Source: Raphanus sativus
Taxonomy: Eukaryota > Streptophyta > Magnoliopsida > Brassicales > Brassicaceae
Reading direction: 5' to 3'
Assembly: GCF_000801105.2 (NCBI RefSeq)
Contig: NC_079519.1
Coordinates: 31,347,288-31,411,287 of the forward strand
Length of the DNA: 64,000 nucleotides
Shown here one piece after another: positions 25,501 through 35,697 of this stretch. The notes beneath the pieces were generated by a model. That model ran no database searches. It saw nothing but the letters and a program-made list of their open reading frames with translations, and had not been told where the DNA came from. How positions within the stretch are numbered: position 1 is the stretch's first letter; every line of letters starts with the position of its first letter. A program made the translations under genes and the position numbers.

Positions 25501-25508
25501 TATAAAAG
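25501..25508 (+). promoter_or_regulatory. TATA box of Kunitz gene A
   Basis: TATAAAAG after CTCTCTC, 79 bp upstream of the start codon, at the same relative place as in gene B. The upstream 700 bp is nearly identical in both units and contains several TTGAC/GTCAA words that could be W-boxes. Confidence 0.65.
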
Positions 25509-25579
25509 GAACTTAAAATTCAAAGCCATATCTCACACACACAAAAGAAACAAAAACTCAGAAATAAACATACACAAAT

Positions 25580-28113
25580 ATGACAATATCGCGATTGATC
25601 ATGATCTGTTTCTTGGTCGTTGTCATAACAACATCATCTGGTGTTAGTTGCAAAAAAAAAAAAAACATCATCCTAGACAAGTGAGTGGCGTACCTCAGCC
25701 AAGCATGGTATTTATATGTACATTGAACTGAAAAAAAAAAAAACACTAATAAAAATTTATGATTATAGAGCCCACATTTAATATAAATAAATCTTTTATA
25801 TTTTTTTTTTGTTTTTTTCTCATTCCTATCTTCTCTTTGGTTTCTCAGTGTTTTTTTATTTTCTCTATTTTATCATTTCTTTTACTTTACTTTATGTCTT
25901 TACAATATAAACTGGGCTCATTTCGGTTTTGTTTCAGGCCCCTGGTATTCAAGGACCGCCTGGTGTTGATGGACAAGTAACTGGCATCCCTGAGCCAAGC
26001 ATGGTAAAGCCTAGGCCTAGGGCTTCCGGTTTCAAAGGCCATATTTTTTTAAGAAAATGTTTATATAAATAAAGTTTAGGAGTATTTATATGTATATTGA
26101 ATCGAAAAAATATAAAAAACACTACTAATTTTTTTTATAATTAAAGAGCCCACATTTAACATAAATAAATCTTCTTTTTTTTTTATAGATTTTTATTTTT
26201 CTCTCGTTCCCATCTCCTCTTTGGTTTCTGAATACTTTTTTTTATTTCCTCTACTTATCATTTCGTTTACTTGTATTTTATGTCTTTACAATATAAACGT
26301 GGACCCCGTTTCGGTTTTGTTTCAGGCCCCTGGTATTGGACAAGTAAGTGGCGTCCCCGCGCCAAGCATGGTAAAGCCTAGGCCCATGACCCCGTTGTCA
26401 AAGGCCATATGTTTTTTAAAAAAATGTTTATATAATTAAAGTTTAAGAGTATTTATTTGTACATTGAATTGAAAAAAAGAAAAAAAAACACTAATAAACA
26501 TTTTATAATTATAGAGCCCACACTTAACATAAATAAATTATTATTTTTTCGTTCCTATCTCCTCTTTAGTTTCTAAGTATTTTTTTTTGTTATCTCTACT
26601 TCATCATTTCTTTTATTTGTATTATGTCTTTAAAATATAAACGTAGGCCCCATTTTGGTTTTGTTTCAGACCCCTGGTATTCAAGGACCGCCTGGTGTTA
26701 TCTTCCCTGTCCCTGAGCCAAGCATGGTAAAACCTAGGCCTAGACCCCCTATTTTCAAAGGCCATATTTTTTATAAAAAAAATGTTTCTATAATTAAATT
26801 TTAGGAGGATTTATATGTACATTGAACTGAGAAAACAAAAAAACACTAATGATTTTTTTATAATTATAGAACCCACATTTAACATAAATAAATCTTCTTT
26901 TTATATAAATTTTTATTTTTTCTCCTGTCTCCTCTTTGGTTTCTCAAAAAAAAAGAAAAAAACACTAATAAACATTTAATAATTATAGAGCCCACACTTA
27001 ACATAAATAAATTATTTTTTTCGTTTCAATATCCTCTTTAGTTTCTAAGTATTTTTTTTTGTTATCTCTACTTCATCATTTTTTTTATTTGTATTATGTC
27101 TTTAAAATATAAATGTGGGCCCCATTTTGGTTTTGTTTCAGACCCCTGGTATTCAAGGACCGCCTGGTGTTGTTGGACAAGGGAGTGGCGTCCCTGTCTC
27201 TGAGCCAAGCATGGTAAAACCTAGGCCTAGACCCCCTATTTTCAAAGGCCATATTTTTTTTAAAAAAAATGTTTCTATAATTAAATTTTAGGAGGATTTA
27301 TATGTACATTGAACTGAGAAAAGAAAAAAACACTAATAAATTTTTTATAATTATAGAACCCACATTTAACATAAATAAATCTTCTTTTTATATAAATTTT
27401 TATTTTTTTCTCCTATCTCCTCTTTGGTTTCTGAATATTTTTTTTATTTCCTTAATTATCATTTTTTTACTTGTATTTTATGTCTTTATAATATAAATGT
27501 GGATCCCATTTCCGTTTTGTTTCAGCCCCCGGTCCCTGATCACACCCCTAGTATTCAAGGACCGCCCCTACCACCCGTGGTGAAGGACGTAGTGTTTTCT
27601 GTCGACGGAGGGCCAGTCTTGCCCAACGTTCCTTATTACATCAGCTTCATGAGCGCCGACTACGACATGTGGATTTGCCGAATGAATACAAGAACCACAG
27701 ATCCCAAATTATGCCCACACCAACCGGTAATGTTCACTAGACCAACTATAGCACCCGCGCCTGTTATGTTTATATTACCATCATCAACACCAGATACTTT
27801 CATACGTGAATCAACTAAGCTTAGCATTAAGTTCGTAAACCCAAGTGAATGCGGCGAATCAGGGGTTTGGAGGGTTGGAAATGGTGAAGTAGTCCTGGAC
27901 GGAGTTGAGGGAAGGGAAGATAGTTTGTTCCGGATCCACATGACTGACTCATATTACAAGTTTACTATCGGTGAAAGTGTCTATCCAAACATTTATGAAA
28001 CGAGTATCAGTTTATCTAACAGTCCAATTGGTAAAGATAGGTTGATAGCGAAGCAGCCTTCTGGAGAGATGGAGGTGAATTTCTTCCAACATTATCCTCC
28101 TGAATATTATTAA
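25580..28113 (+). CDS. Kunitz-type protein with collagen-like mini-exon array, gene A (exon 1 frameshifted)
   Basis: Exons inferred from gene B: 25580-25707, 25938-26003, 26326-26370, 26670-26726, 27142-27213 and 27526-28113. Internal exons are 66, 45, 57 and 72 nt, all phase 0, each flanked by TTGTTTCAG and ATG|GTAAA. They encode PGIQGPPG-type Gly-X-Y segments followed by PEPSM or PAPSM. The last exon encodes a short Pro-rich linker and a Kunitz/STI domain (DVVFSVDGGPVLPNVPYYIS, WICRMN, CPHQPVM, CGESGVWR, EMEVNFFQHYP). Exon 1 encodes signal peptide MTISRLIMICFLVVVITTSS, but its A-run has 14 A where gene B has AAAAAAG plus eight A, a 1-nt loss that brings TGA at 25682. The full protein is therefore not encoded unless this is an assembly error in a homopolymer. 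Between modules 4 and 5 an exon has been lost by recombination (about 26940-26960). Confidence 0.7.
25938..27525 (+). repeat. Tandem array of ~380-bp exon+intron modules (gene A)
   Basis: Module starts at 25938, 26326, 26670 and 27142, then the last exon at 27526, so the spacings are 388, 344, 472 and 384 bp. Each module is a mini-exon followed by an intron with conserved landmarks: GTAAAGCCTAGGCCT at the donor side, GAGCCCACATTTAACATAAA in the middle, and a T-rich tract ending TTTTGTTTCAG. The 472-bp interval contains a second, exonless intron half. Confidence 0.9.
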
Positions 28114-28535
28114 GTCATATGTTTCGCTTTTAACCGGGCTTTACTATGTAATCTGTTTTCATTTCAAAATTAAATAAAACTCGATGTAAACATATGATGA
28201 ATACTTCAGTTTCAAAAAAAAAAAAACATATGATGAATACTTATGTAATGTTTTAATTTTAATGTAATATTTTCATTTCAAAACTAAATTAAAAATTGTC
28301 GTTCAAACACGATATTTGTTATTAGTATGAATACGTGATAAATGAAGTACCTCATATTTTCAAATTAATATTATCATATTAAAAACGCCATGAACGTAAC
28401 GAGATTTTTATTCATATGCGTCACTCGTGTTATTCAAACGTCAAGAATTTTACTGTTCTCTCTGCTCTGGTCTCTGTTCTCTTCGAGTTGCACAACCATG
28501 GCATAGCTTTAAATTGGGTAGCAAAGTAGCTTATG
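28114..28535. other. 3' flank of Kunitz gene A
   Basis: Colinear with 33227-33575 in unit B, including TTCATTTCAAAATTAAATAAA and the GCACAACCATGG region. A 17-bp block AACATATGATGAATACT is duplicated after a poly-A stretch (28186 and 28227). No further gene is seen. Confidence 0.55.
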
Positions 28536-28670
28536 GGTTGGCCTAGTGGTAAAGGAGTTGCGACTGTAACTTCCGCCACTTGGGTTCAACTCACGGTGGG
28601 AGAGACTATTTACAATGCTTGAGTTCTCGACAAAAAAGTGAAAACACCTTTTTATTCACCAAAAAAAATT
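28536..28670 (+). mobile_element. tRNA-derived SINE (135 bp) with 10-bp TSD and empty site
   Basis: Flanked by GTAGCTTATG at 28526-28535 and 28671-28680. The head has a pol III A box (TGGCCTAGTGGTAAAG) and a B box (GGGTTCAACTC); the tail is T/A-rich. Unit B has the single uninterrupted target GTAGCTTATGGATTTCC near 33566-33586, so the insertion postdates the segmental duplication. Confidence 0.9.
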
Positions 28671-28806
28671 GTAGCTTATGAATTTCCTATCCCGTGGAAA
28701 AAAAGACAAATCAACTGAAGCTAGTTTTGTTAGCTAATTACAGCAGAAGCTAGTTAAAAAAAAACATATAGCAGTTTTGCTAGATAACTATAGAAGATAT
28801 GATATA

Positions 28807-29072
28807 ATCCCAACGTTTCAAAAAAATCCATCTTTTATAGAAAAATTCTGTTTGAAAAAATGCATTTTTTATATTTTCAATGCAATATTTGTCAACTAAT
28901 ATTGAAAATTGTAAAATTCAAAAACATTAACTGCATTTTCTAAAATAGTATTAGTTTAAAAATATAAGAAATACAAAATTATAGAAAACTATGCATTTAT
29001 AATTAAATTTTAATATGTTTTATTAAAAAGTGTGAAAATTCTAGAATATGGATCTTTTTGAAACGGATGGAG
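28807..29072. mobile_element. MITE with CCATCCGTTTCAAAAAGATCC-like ends
   Basis: Left end ATCCCAACGTTTCAAAAAAA and right end TTTTTGAAACGGATGGAG are inverted, with TA on both sides. It sits exactly where unit A has lost the 5' part of EMC6 relative to unit B. Confidence 0.7.
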
Positions 29073-29149
29073 TACTTGGAGTGTTCCAAAAACTAAACAA
29101 AAAGGATATACTACTCAATGGATTCCAATTTTGTGTTTGTCGGATGTAA

Positions 29150-29582
29150 TGCTCTAATGACGGTTTTGTTTTTCTTTTTCTTTTTATCTTTTTGGCAGTC
29201 TTTTGTTCTGTTCTGGACGTATTCTTTTGATCTCAGTCTCTGGTGGTCACCTTTGTTTTATGAAAATGTGAAAACGTAGATCATTGGTTTGATTAGCTTT
29301 TTGGAATAACATCTGAGTGGCATAGTGTAGGTAAAAATGATAAGATCCTTTATGACTTGGGGTTACAAAAAAAAAAGTATCTAGGTGGCCTACTGGCATT
29401 TATGGTTTAGTAAACGCTAACTTTGTTTAGTGAAAAAGATAAGGCTAATATGCACATCTCTGTTTCTCTCAGTATTATGTTTCCTTAACGATGAAGTAGA
29501 TTTGCTTATGACTTGGTGCACATATTCTGAGGAATCTTCAGCTGCAAATGAAGAGTGAAACAACACACAAGACGAAGTAAAG
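29150..29582 (+). pseudogene. Truncated EMC6 copy (last intron end, last exon, 3' UTR)
   Basis: Colinear with 36517-36915 of the complete EMC6 gene: the intron end with TTTTGGCAG, the exon start SFVLFWTYSFD, and the 3' region including GAAAATGTGAAAACGTAGATC and AATCTTCAGCTGCAAATGAA. The first two exons are absent, so it cannot make EMC6. It is a leftover of the segmental duplication. Its exon lacks one G that the 36.5-kb copy has (TTTTGATCTC versus TTTTGGATCTC), which shifts the C-terminal frame between copies. Confidence 0.88.
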
Positions 29583-29604
29583 TCTTAACAAGATAGGGAA
29601 CAAC

Positions 29605-29712
29605 TCAGTTCTGTAGAGTAATTGGTAAAGATGCTTCAGTAATGTTCTGCTCTTTCCAGGGTTCGATATCCATCCATTTTATTATTATTCTCATCTTTTT
29701 TTTTTCAATTTT
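29605..29712 (+). mobile_element. Probable second tRNA-derived SINE
   Basis: TAGAGTAATTGGTAAAGATG resembles an A box and CAGGGTTCGATATCC a B box at tRNA-like spacing, followed by a T-rich tail. No clear target duplication was found. Confidence 0.5.
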
Positions 29713-30252
29713 GCTGTAATTAATTTGATTGATACGTCTACTTGTTCCTTTGTCTATTTGTCTTTTCATAGTCTTTTTCTGGACAACATCTTTTCATAGT
29801 CTTTATATTATATTTTATATATTCATCTTTAGATTTCAAGTTTTTACGCCACATTCTATGTATATTTTATTTCATATTTTAGATTTTTATTTTTTTTCTT
29901 TATGGTATGATGATAAAAACAAGTTATATACAATTTTGATAAATTGTTATATAATGTAAATTTGAAGATACTTTCTATATATTTTTCAGATTACTTTAAG
30001 TGTAACAGAATTAATGTGACTAATAACATTTATAAAGAAGTTTTAGAATTCTTAAAGTTATTTTATTAAAAAATTCATGTGTTGAAAAAGTTAGTGTTAA
30101 TTATTTTGACAGTTTATACTTGATTATGTTTTATGATTAATAGTTTATAATATTTTTAATAAATTATTATTTTATTATACTATATAAAATGATTTTAAAT
30201 ATATGTATTATATATGTGCCCCCGTCAAATATCTGGTCTAGATCCGCTACTG
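29713..30252. other. AT-rich spacer between units A and B, ending with a hAT-like terminus
   Basis: No gene is seen. The right boundary is GGTCTAGATCCGCTACTG (to 30252), the reverse of a CAGTAGCGGAT terminus like that of the hAT at 49530-50224. Its other end was not found, so this is a truncated element at the junction of the two duplicated units. Confidence 0.5.
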
Positions 30253-30987
30253 ATAATATCATAGACCGATTTACTTACACCATAACGTTTGATTTAATAA
30301 ACAATATATGAAAGTTCACTAGAATTTATTCGCTCGACCTCCTGAAGAGTGTTTTTTGTCAATCGTTGATAAAGAACCAACATGTAATTTCTATATTGGG
30401 TTTGTCCAAAAAAGGTCTTATTCATTATTGTAAGGGGGAATAAAGAGGTTATTGCTACGAGTGTCGTTGAAGTCATTATTTTAAGAGTTTGTACGTTAAG
30501 CGTCTAGAATGTGAGAAATATCTTGCATCAGAAGTAAAGTGAGGTAAGATAAAATAAATTTCATCAGCACCCGTTGGTTAAAATTTGAAAATCATGAAAC
30601 TTAACATTTGAAAACTTGTCTGTAGCAACTTATAATCAGTTGGTAGCTTTGACGAAAATTACCCCCGGATCCACAACCCGATCATGGGCGAATCCAAGTG
30701 GATTTTTTTAGTTGGATGCACAAGTGGTAAAAGAAGAATACGAGTGAAAGATCCATATTGTAAGCAAAAGTCAACGTTAGTACTTCAAGCATTGAGTGGG
30801 TGCACATACGGACATACCCCCATGTTATCCATACTACGTACATTCACCCATGATCAAGATCCACATTGTAAGGAATAGTCAACGTTTATAAATTGTAACC
30901 GTATAAGAAAGCAAGTGGAGTAGAATTTAGTCAAAAAAAAAAGCAAGTGGAGTAGTATTGAATCCCACTATTTCCCTAATCTCTCTC

Positions 30988-30995
30988 TATAAAAG
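30988..30995 (+). promoter_or_regulatory. TATA box of Kunitz gene B
   Basis: TATAAAAG in CTCTCTATAAAAGGAAC, 78 bp upstream of the start codon. Upstream, GCAAGTGGAGTAG is duplicated around an A-rich insert that unit A lacks. Confidence 0.65.
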
Positions 30996-31065
30996 GAACT
31001 TAAAATTCAAAGCCATATCACACACACAAAAGAACACAAAAACTCAGAAATAAACATACACAAAT

Positions 31066-33226
31066 ATGACAACATCGCGATTGATCATGATCTGTTTCTT
31101 GGTCGTTGTCATAACAACATCATCTGGTGTTAGTTGCAAAAAAGAAAAAAAACATCATCCTAGACAAGTGAGTGGCGTCCCTGAGCCAAGCATGGTAAAG
31201 CCTAGGCTTAGGAACCGCTTTTCAAAGACCATATATGTTTTGAAAAAAAATGTTTATATAATTAAAGTTTAGGAGTATTTATATGTACAACTAAAAAGAA
31301 AAAAAAAGCACTAATAAAAATTTTATAATTATAGAGCCCACATTTAACATAAATAAATCTTCTCTTTTTATATAATTTTTTATTTTTTCTCGTTCCTGTC
31401 TCCTCTTTGGTTTCAGAATATATTTTTTTTATTTCCTCTATTTTGTCATTTTTACTTGTATTTTATGTCTTTACAATATAAACGTGGGCCTCATTTCGGT
31501 TTTGTTTCAGGCCCCTGGTATTCAAGGACCGCCTGGTGTTGTTGGACAAGTGAGTGGCGTTCCTGAGCCAAGCATGGTAAAGCCTAGGCCTAGAAACCCC
31601 GTTTTCAAAGGCCATATATTATTTTTTAAAAAATGTTTATATAATTAAAGTATAGGAGTATTTAAATGTACATTGAATTGAAAAAAAAACACAAATAATT
31701 TTTTATAGTTATAGAGCCCACATCTAACATAAGTAAATTTTCTTTTTAATATAATTTTTTATTTTTTCTCGTTTCTATCTACTCTTTGGTTTCTGAATTT
31801 TTTTTTTTATATTTCTTCTATTTTATCATTTCTTTTACTTGTATTTTATGTCTTTACAATATAAACGTGGGCTCCATTCCGGTTTTGTTTCAGGCCCCTG
31901 GTATTCAAGGACCGCCTGGTGTTGTTGGACAAGTGAGTGGCGTCCCTGAGCCAAGCATGGTAAAGCCTAGGCCTGTTTGCAAAGGCCATATTTTAAAAAA
32001 ATATATATTTATATAATTAAAATTTAGGAGTATTTAAATGTACATTGAATTGATTGAAAAAAGAAGAAAAAAACACGAATAAAATTTTTATAGTTATAGA
32101 GCCCACATTTGACATAAATAAATGTTCTTTTTAATGTACTTTTTTATTTTTTCTCGTTTTTATCTCCTCTTTGGTTTCTGAGTATTTTTTTATTTCTTCT
32201 ACTTTATCATTTCTTTTACTTGTATTTTATGTTTTTACAATATAAATGTGGGCTCCATTCCGTTTTTTTCAGGCCCCTAGTATTCAAGAACCACCTGGTG
32301 TTGTTGGACAAGTAAGTGGCGTCCCTGAGCCAAGCATGGTAAAACCTAGGCCTACGGCTCCCGTTTTCAAAGGCCATATTTTAAAAAATAAAAAAATTCT
32401 GTAATTAAAGTTTATGAGTATTTATATGTACATTGAACTGAGAAAAAGAAAAAACGCTATTAGAATTTTTGTAATTATAGAGCTCACATTTAACATAAAT
32501 AAATCTCTTTTCTATATAAATTTTTATATTTTCGTGTTCCTATCTACTCTTTGGTTTTTGAGTATTTTTTTCCTATATTTTATAATTTCTTTTATTTGTA
32601 TTTTATGTCTTTACAATATAAATGTGGATCCCATTTCCGTTTTGTTTCAGGCCCCGCCCCCTGGTATTCAAGGACCGCCCCGACCGCCTGTGGTGACGGA
32701 CGTAGTGTTTTCTGTCGACGGAGGGCAAGTCTTGCCCAACGTTCCCTATTACATCAGCTTCATGTCGGCCGACTACAACATGTGGATTTGCCGAATGAAT
32801 CCAAGTTCCTCAGATCCCAAGACATGCCCACACCAACCGGTAATGTTCACTAGACCAACTATAGCACCCGAGCCCGTTATGTTTATATTACCACCATCAA
32901 CACCAGATACTGTCATACGTGAATCAACTAAACTTAGCATTAAGTTCGTAAACCCAAGTCAATGCGGCGAATCAGGGGTTTGGAGAGTTGCAAATGGTGA
33001 AGTAGTCCTGGGCGGAGTTGAGGGAAGGGAAGATAGTTTGTTCCGGATCCACATGACTGACTCGTATTACATGTTTACTATAGGTGAAAGTGTCTATCCA
33101 GACGTTTATGAAACGAGTATCAGTTTATCTAACAGTGCAATTGGTAAAGATAGGTTGATGGCGAATTCTGGAGAGTTGGAGGTTCTTTTCTTCCAGCATT
33201 ATCCTCCTGAATATAATTATTATTAA
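31066..33226 (+). CDS. Kunitz-type protein with N-terminal collagen-like repeats, gene B
   Basis: Exons 31066-31194, 31511-31576, 31894-31959, 32273-32338 and 32651-33226, all phase 0, give 300 residues. Residues 1-24 are a signal peptide (MTTSRLIMICFLVVVITTSS). A basic stretch KKEKKHHPRQ follows. Three 22-residue repeats (44-109) each open APGIQGPPGVVGQ and close SGVPEPSM; the third has lost two glycines (APSIQEPPG). The Gly-X-Y run (GIQ-GPP-GVV-GQV) is collagen-like. A Pro-rich linker (PPPGIQGPPRPPVV) leads to the Kunitz/STI domain at about 126-300 (DVVFSVDGGQVLPNVPYYIS, WICRMN, TCPHQPVM, CGESGVWR), with three cysteines as in the paralogues. Every internal exon has two possible donors, CAA|GTRAGT and ATG|GTAAA, both in frame. 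Protease inhibition and secretion are inferred from family; the role of the repeats is unknown. Confidence 0.82.
31511..32650 (+). repeat. Tandem array of ~380-bp exon+intron modules (gene B)
   Basis: Module starts at 31511, 31894 and 32273, then the last exon at 32651 (spacings 383, 379 and 378 bp). Exons and introns are repeated together, with the same landmarks as in gene A, so the array grew by unequal crossing-over of whole exon-intron units. Exons 2 and 3 encode identical peptides. Confidence 0.92.
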
Positions 33227-33625
33227 GTCGCATGTTTCGTTTTTACCCGGGCTTTATTACTATGTAATCTGTTTTCATTTCAAAATTAAATAAAACTTGA
33301 CGTAAACATATGATGAATACTCATGTAATGTTCTCACTTCAAAACTAAATTAATAATTGCTGTTCAAACATGATAATTTGTTATCAGCTATGAATATTTG
33401 CATAGTATTATATCATATTGAAAACGCGCCATGAATGGAACGAGGATTTTATTCATATGCGTTCACCTCATACTATTCAATCGCCAAGAATTTTACAGTT
33501 CTCTCTGCTCTCGTCTCTGTTGCAGTCTATCCGAGTTGCACAACCATGGACTAGATTTTAAATTGGGTAGCAAAGTAGCTTATGGATTTCCAATCCGGTG
33601 GAAAGAAAAATGACAAATAAACTAA
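33227..33625. other. 3' flank of Kunitz gene B
   Basis: Colinear with 28114-28720 of unit A without the SINE. No gene is recognised; the 60-codon open frame at 33431 is not conserved in unit A. Confidence 0.5.
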
Positions 33626-35134
33626 GGGGATGTTATTGGTTTAAGATTTTAAAATAGTTTTGATTATTTTAGAAAATAAATAGTTTAATAGATTTAAAAA
33701 GAATTTCTAGATTCTTAAAAAATTTGTCAAAGAATCTTGTAGATTATAACAGATTATTTAGCTATAAATAATTTTAAACTTTGGTAGAGTTTATCTCTAA
33801 AGTACTGAATAATATTATGTTTGTTGCATTTGTTATTATCGGTTATTTTGCCGACTATTCAATTTCTAATAATTATCTCCAAGTCAAAGACGAGTTATAA
33901 TCATTAGCTTTACTAGAACTTTTGTCTCTGCAGGTATTATTCATTTCTAACTTTTGCACGTATAACATGCATGCTTCGTTTGATTGCATCTTTTTTCATA
34001 TTTTGCTTTGCGTTTCTTTTCCTATCTATATTGATTTTGATTATGTGATATATTACTATAACTAACTGATGGGAAATTCACAGAAAAGTAAAGAAAAAGG
34101 TATGTGTAGTCAATGAGTACAAGAGGAAACAAAACTCTTGGCCGATCTGTTGTCGATGCTATTCATCGGCGTGATGCTAGTGGTCTAATAAACAAGTTTA
34201 CAGTGGATTAAAAAATCTTAGCTGTTCTCAATGAAAAACTTGGATGCCAAAAAGAACACAAGCACTACCTAAGTAGAATACAATTTTGAAAACCATACAC
34301 CAAAACTATTTGGATCTTCAACGCTGTAATTCTGGATTTGGATAAACCAGATGAGGTGTGGGATGAGTATCTAAAGGTAGTATTTGATTACATAAATTTA
34401 TTAAAGCTTTCAAACATATTATAACTGAAAACAATTTTTATTTATCCACAGAAACATTCCACACATACCCATCTACGCTATGATTCTGTTGCAAAATTTG
34501 AAGATCTGCAACTCATATTTGTAAATGGTGCAACTACGTTCGTTCTGCAGTTGGAATGGGTGATACTACAGATGCTCGAACGTTTAGAGCTGAGGAGAAT
34601 AATCAAGTGAGAGAAAACATAAATCTTCATCAAAGCAGTGATTGAGTTTGAATGATTATGATACATTTAAAACCACCATTGATAGAGATGTTATGATAAC
34701 AATAGCTTACTACACCCAGGCGTCTTATAGTTTTGACGGCTACGGAATGTAGTTTGTGATCCTGTTATTTGCTTTTGTTAAATTATAAAAAGAGTTTTTA
34801 AGAATACTAGGGCTAGATGCAATATTTCGAGAGACAAATTTTATAAAGCAAGTTCTTATAAATCAATGATCTAATAACTACAGATTTTAAAAGATGACAA
34901 AATCAATAACTTTCTTTATTTTTTGAATAACACAATTTTTTCATTGATATTGAAAAACAATGAATCAAATAACTCTAGATTTTTGTAAACTTCTAAATAC
35001 TTATTATAAATTCATAAATCAATAACATCAACCTTTAACATACTTTTTAAAAGTCTTAATTGAATAACACCAGAATTATTATAAAATCCAAATCTATAAA
35101 AATCTCTACATATTAGGAATCCAATAACACCCCC
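33626..35134 (+). mobile_element. PIF/Harbinger-type element (1.51 kb) with TAA duplication
   Basis: Inverted ends GGGGATGTTATTGG ... CCAATAACACCCC flanked by TAA (33623-33625 and 35135-35137), the 3-bp duplication of PIF/Harbinger. Unit A has the sequence without the insert (CAACTGAAGCTAG near 28728). The interior holds a decayed Myb/SANT-like gene; no DDE transposase is seen. Confidence 0.82.
34114..34640 (+). pseudogene. Decayed Myb/SANT-like gene of the PIF/Harbinger element
   Basis: Pieces recognisable on the plus strand are TIWIFNAVILDLDKPDEVWD, then EYLK, and after an intron-like gap (GTAG...CACAG) KHSTHTHLRYDSVAKFEDL. These match the Myb_DNA-bind_3 domain (consensus form: VWD.YLK.HP....R.K....F..L). 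Plant PIF/Harbinger elements often encode such a DNA-binding partner beside the transposase. In-frame stops (for example GTGGATTAAAAAATC near 34205) show that it is not functional. Confidence 0.65.
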
Positions 35135-35656
35135 TAAAGCTAGTTTTGCTAGCTAATTACAGAAGCTAGTTAAAAAAAAAAAAAGAGAGAAGAAGAAAAA
35201 CTAAGCATTTTGCTAGCTAATTACAGAAGCGAGGATGTCATTTTTCTTTTGTATTTCTCCATTGGATAAACATGTTTTAATGATATTCTAGGATTATTTT
35301 TTGTATTTTTTTTATTAAGAGCAAAACAGGCAATTTACTATTCTACAAAGTGTCTCTTAGCTTTTTTTCACTACAAATTATCAATTAAAATTTAGAACAA
35401 CAACAAGAAAAAGATAACAAACAACTTATATATCAAAGTTTGCAAATTCTATATATTTTGTTATTTAATATATACTGCCATATAGCTAACAAAACCAATT
35501 CACTCTCTTAGGAATTGCACTTGTATATCAGATTATGTCTATTTAATTATATGAAAGAAATTATTTGTTTTTAACTACAAAAAATATAGCCCAAAAATAT
35601 ATATAAGTTTTTTTTTTGCTTCCTGTTAAGAGGCTTTGAATGGGCTTTAGAAGATA

Positions 35657-35697
<41 letters not shown>

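Larger units (their letters stand above)
23926..29582 (+). repeat. Segmental tandem duplication, unit A
   Basis: Colinear with unit B (30253-36910). It holds the same promoter block (24842-25579), a Kunitz gene with the mini-exon array, the same 3' flank, and the last exon plus 3' region of EMC6. Unit A differs by a Helitron (23978-24841), a SINE (28536-28670), a MITE (28807-29072) and loss of the 5' part of EMC6. Confidence 0.85.

Noticed and set aside
25938..32650. CRISPR-like array of regularly spaced repeats
   Set aside because: This is plant nuclear DNA; the repeats are ~380-bp exon+intron modules with splice signals, with no short palindromic repeats and unique spacers.
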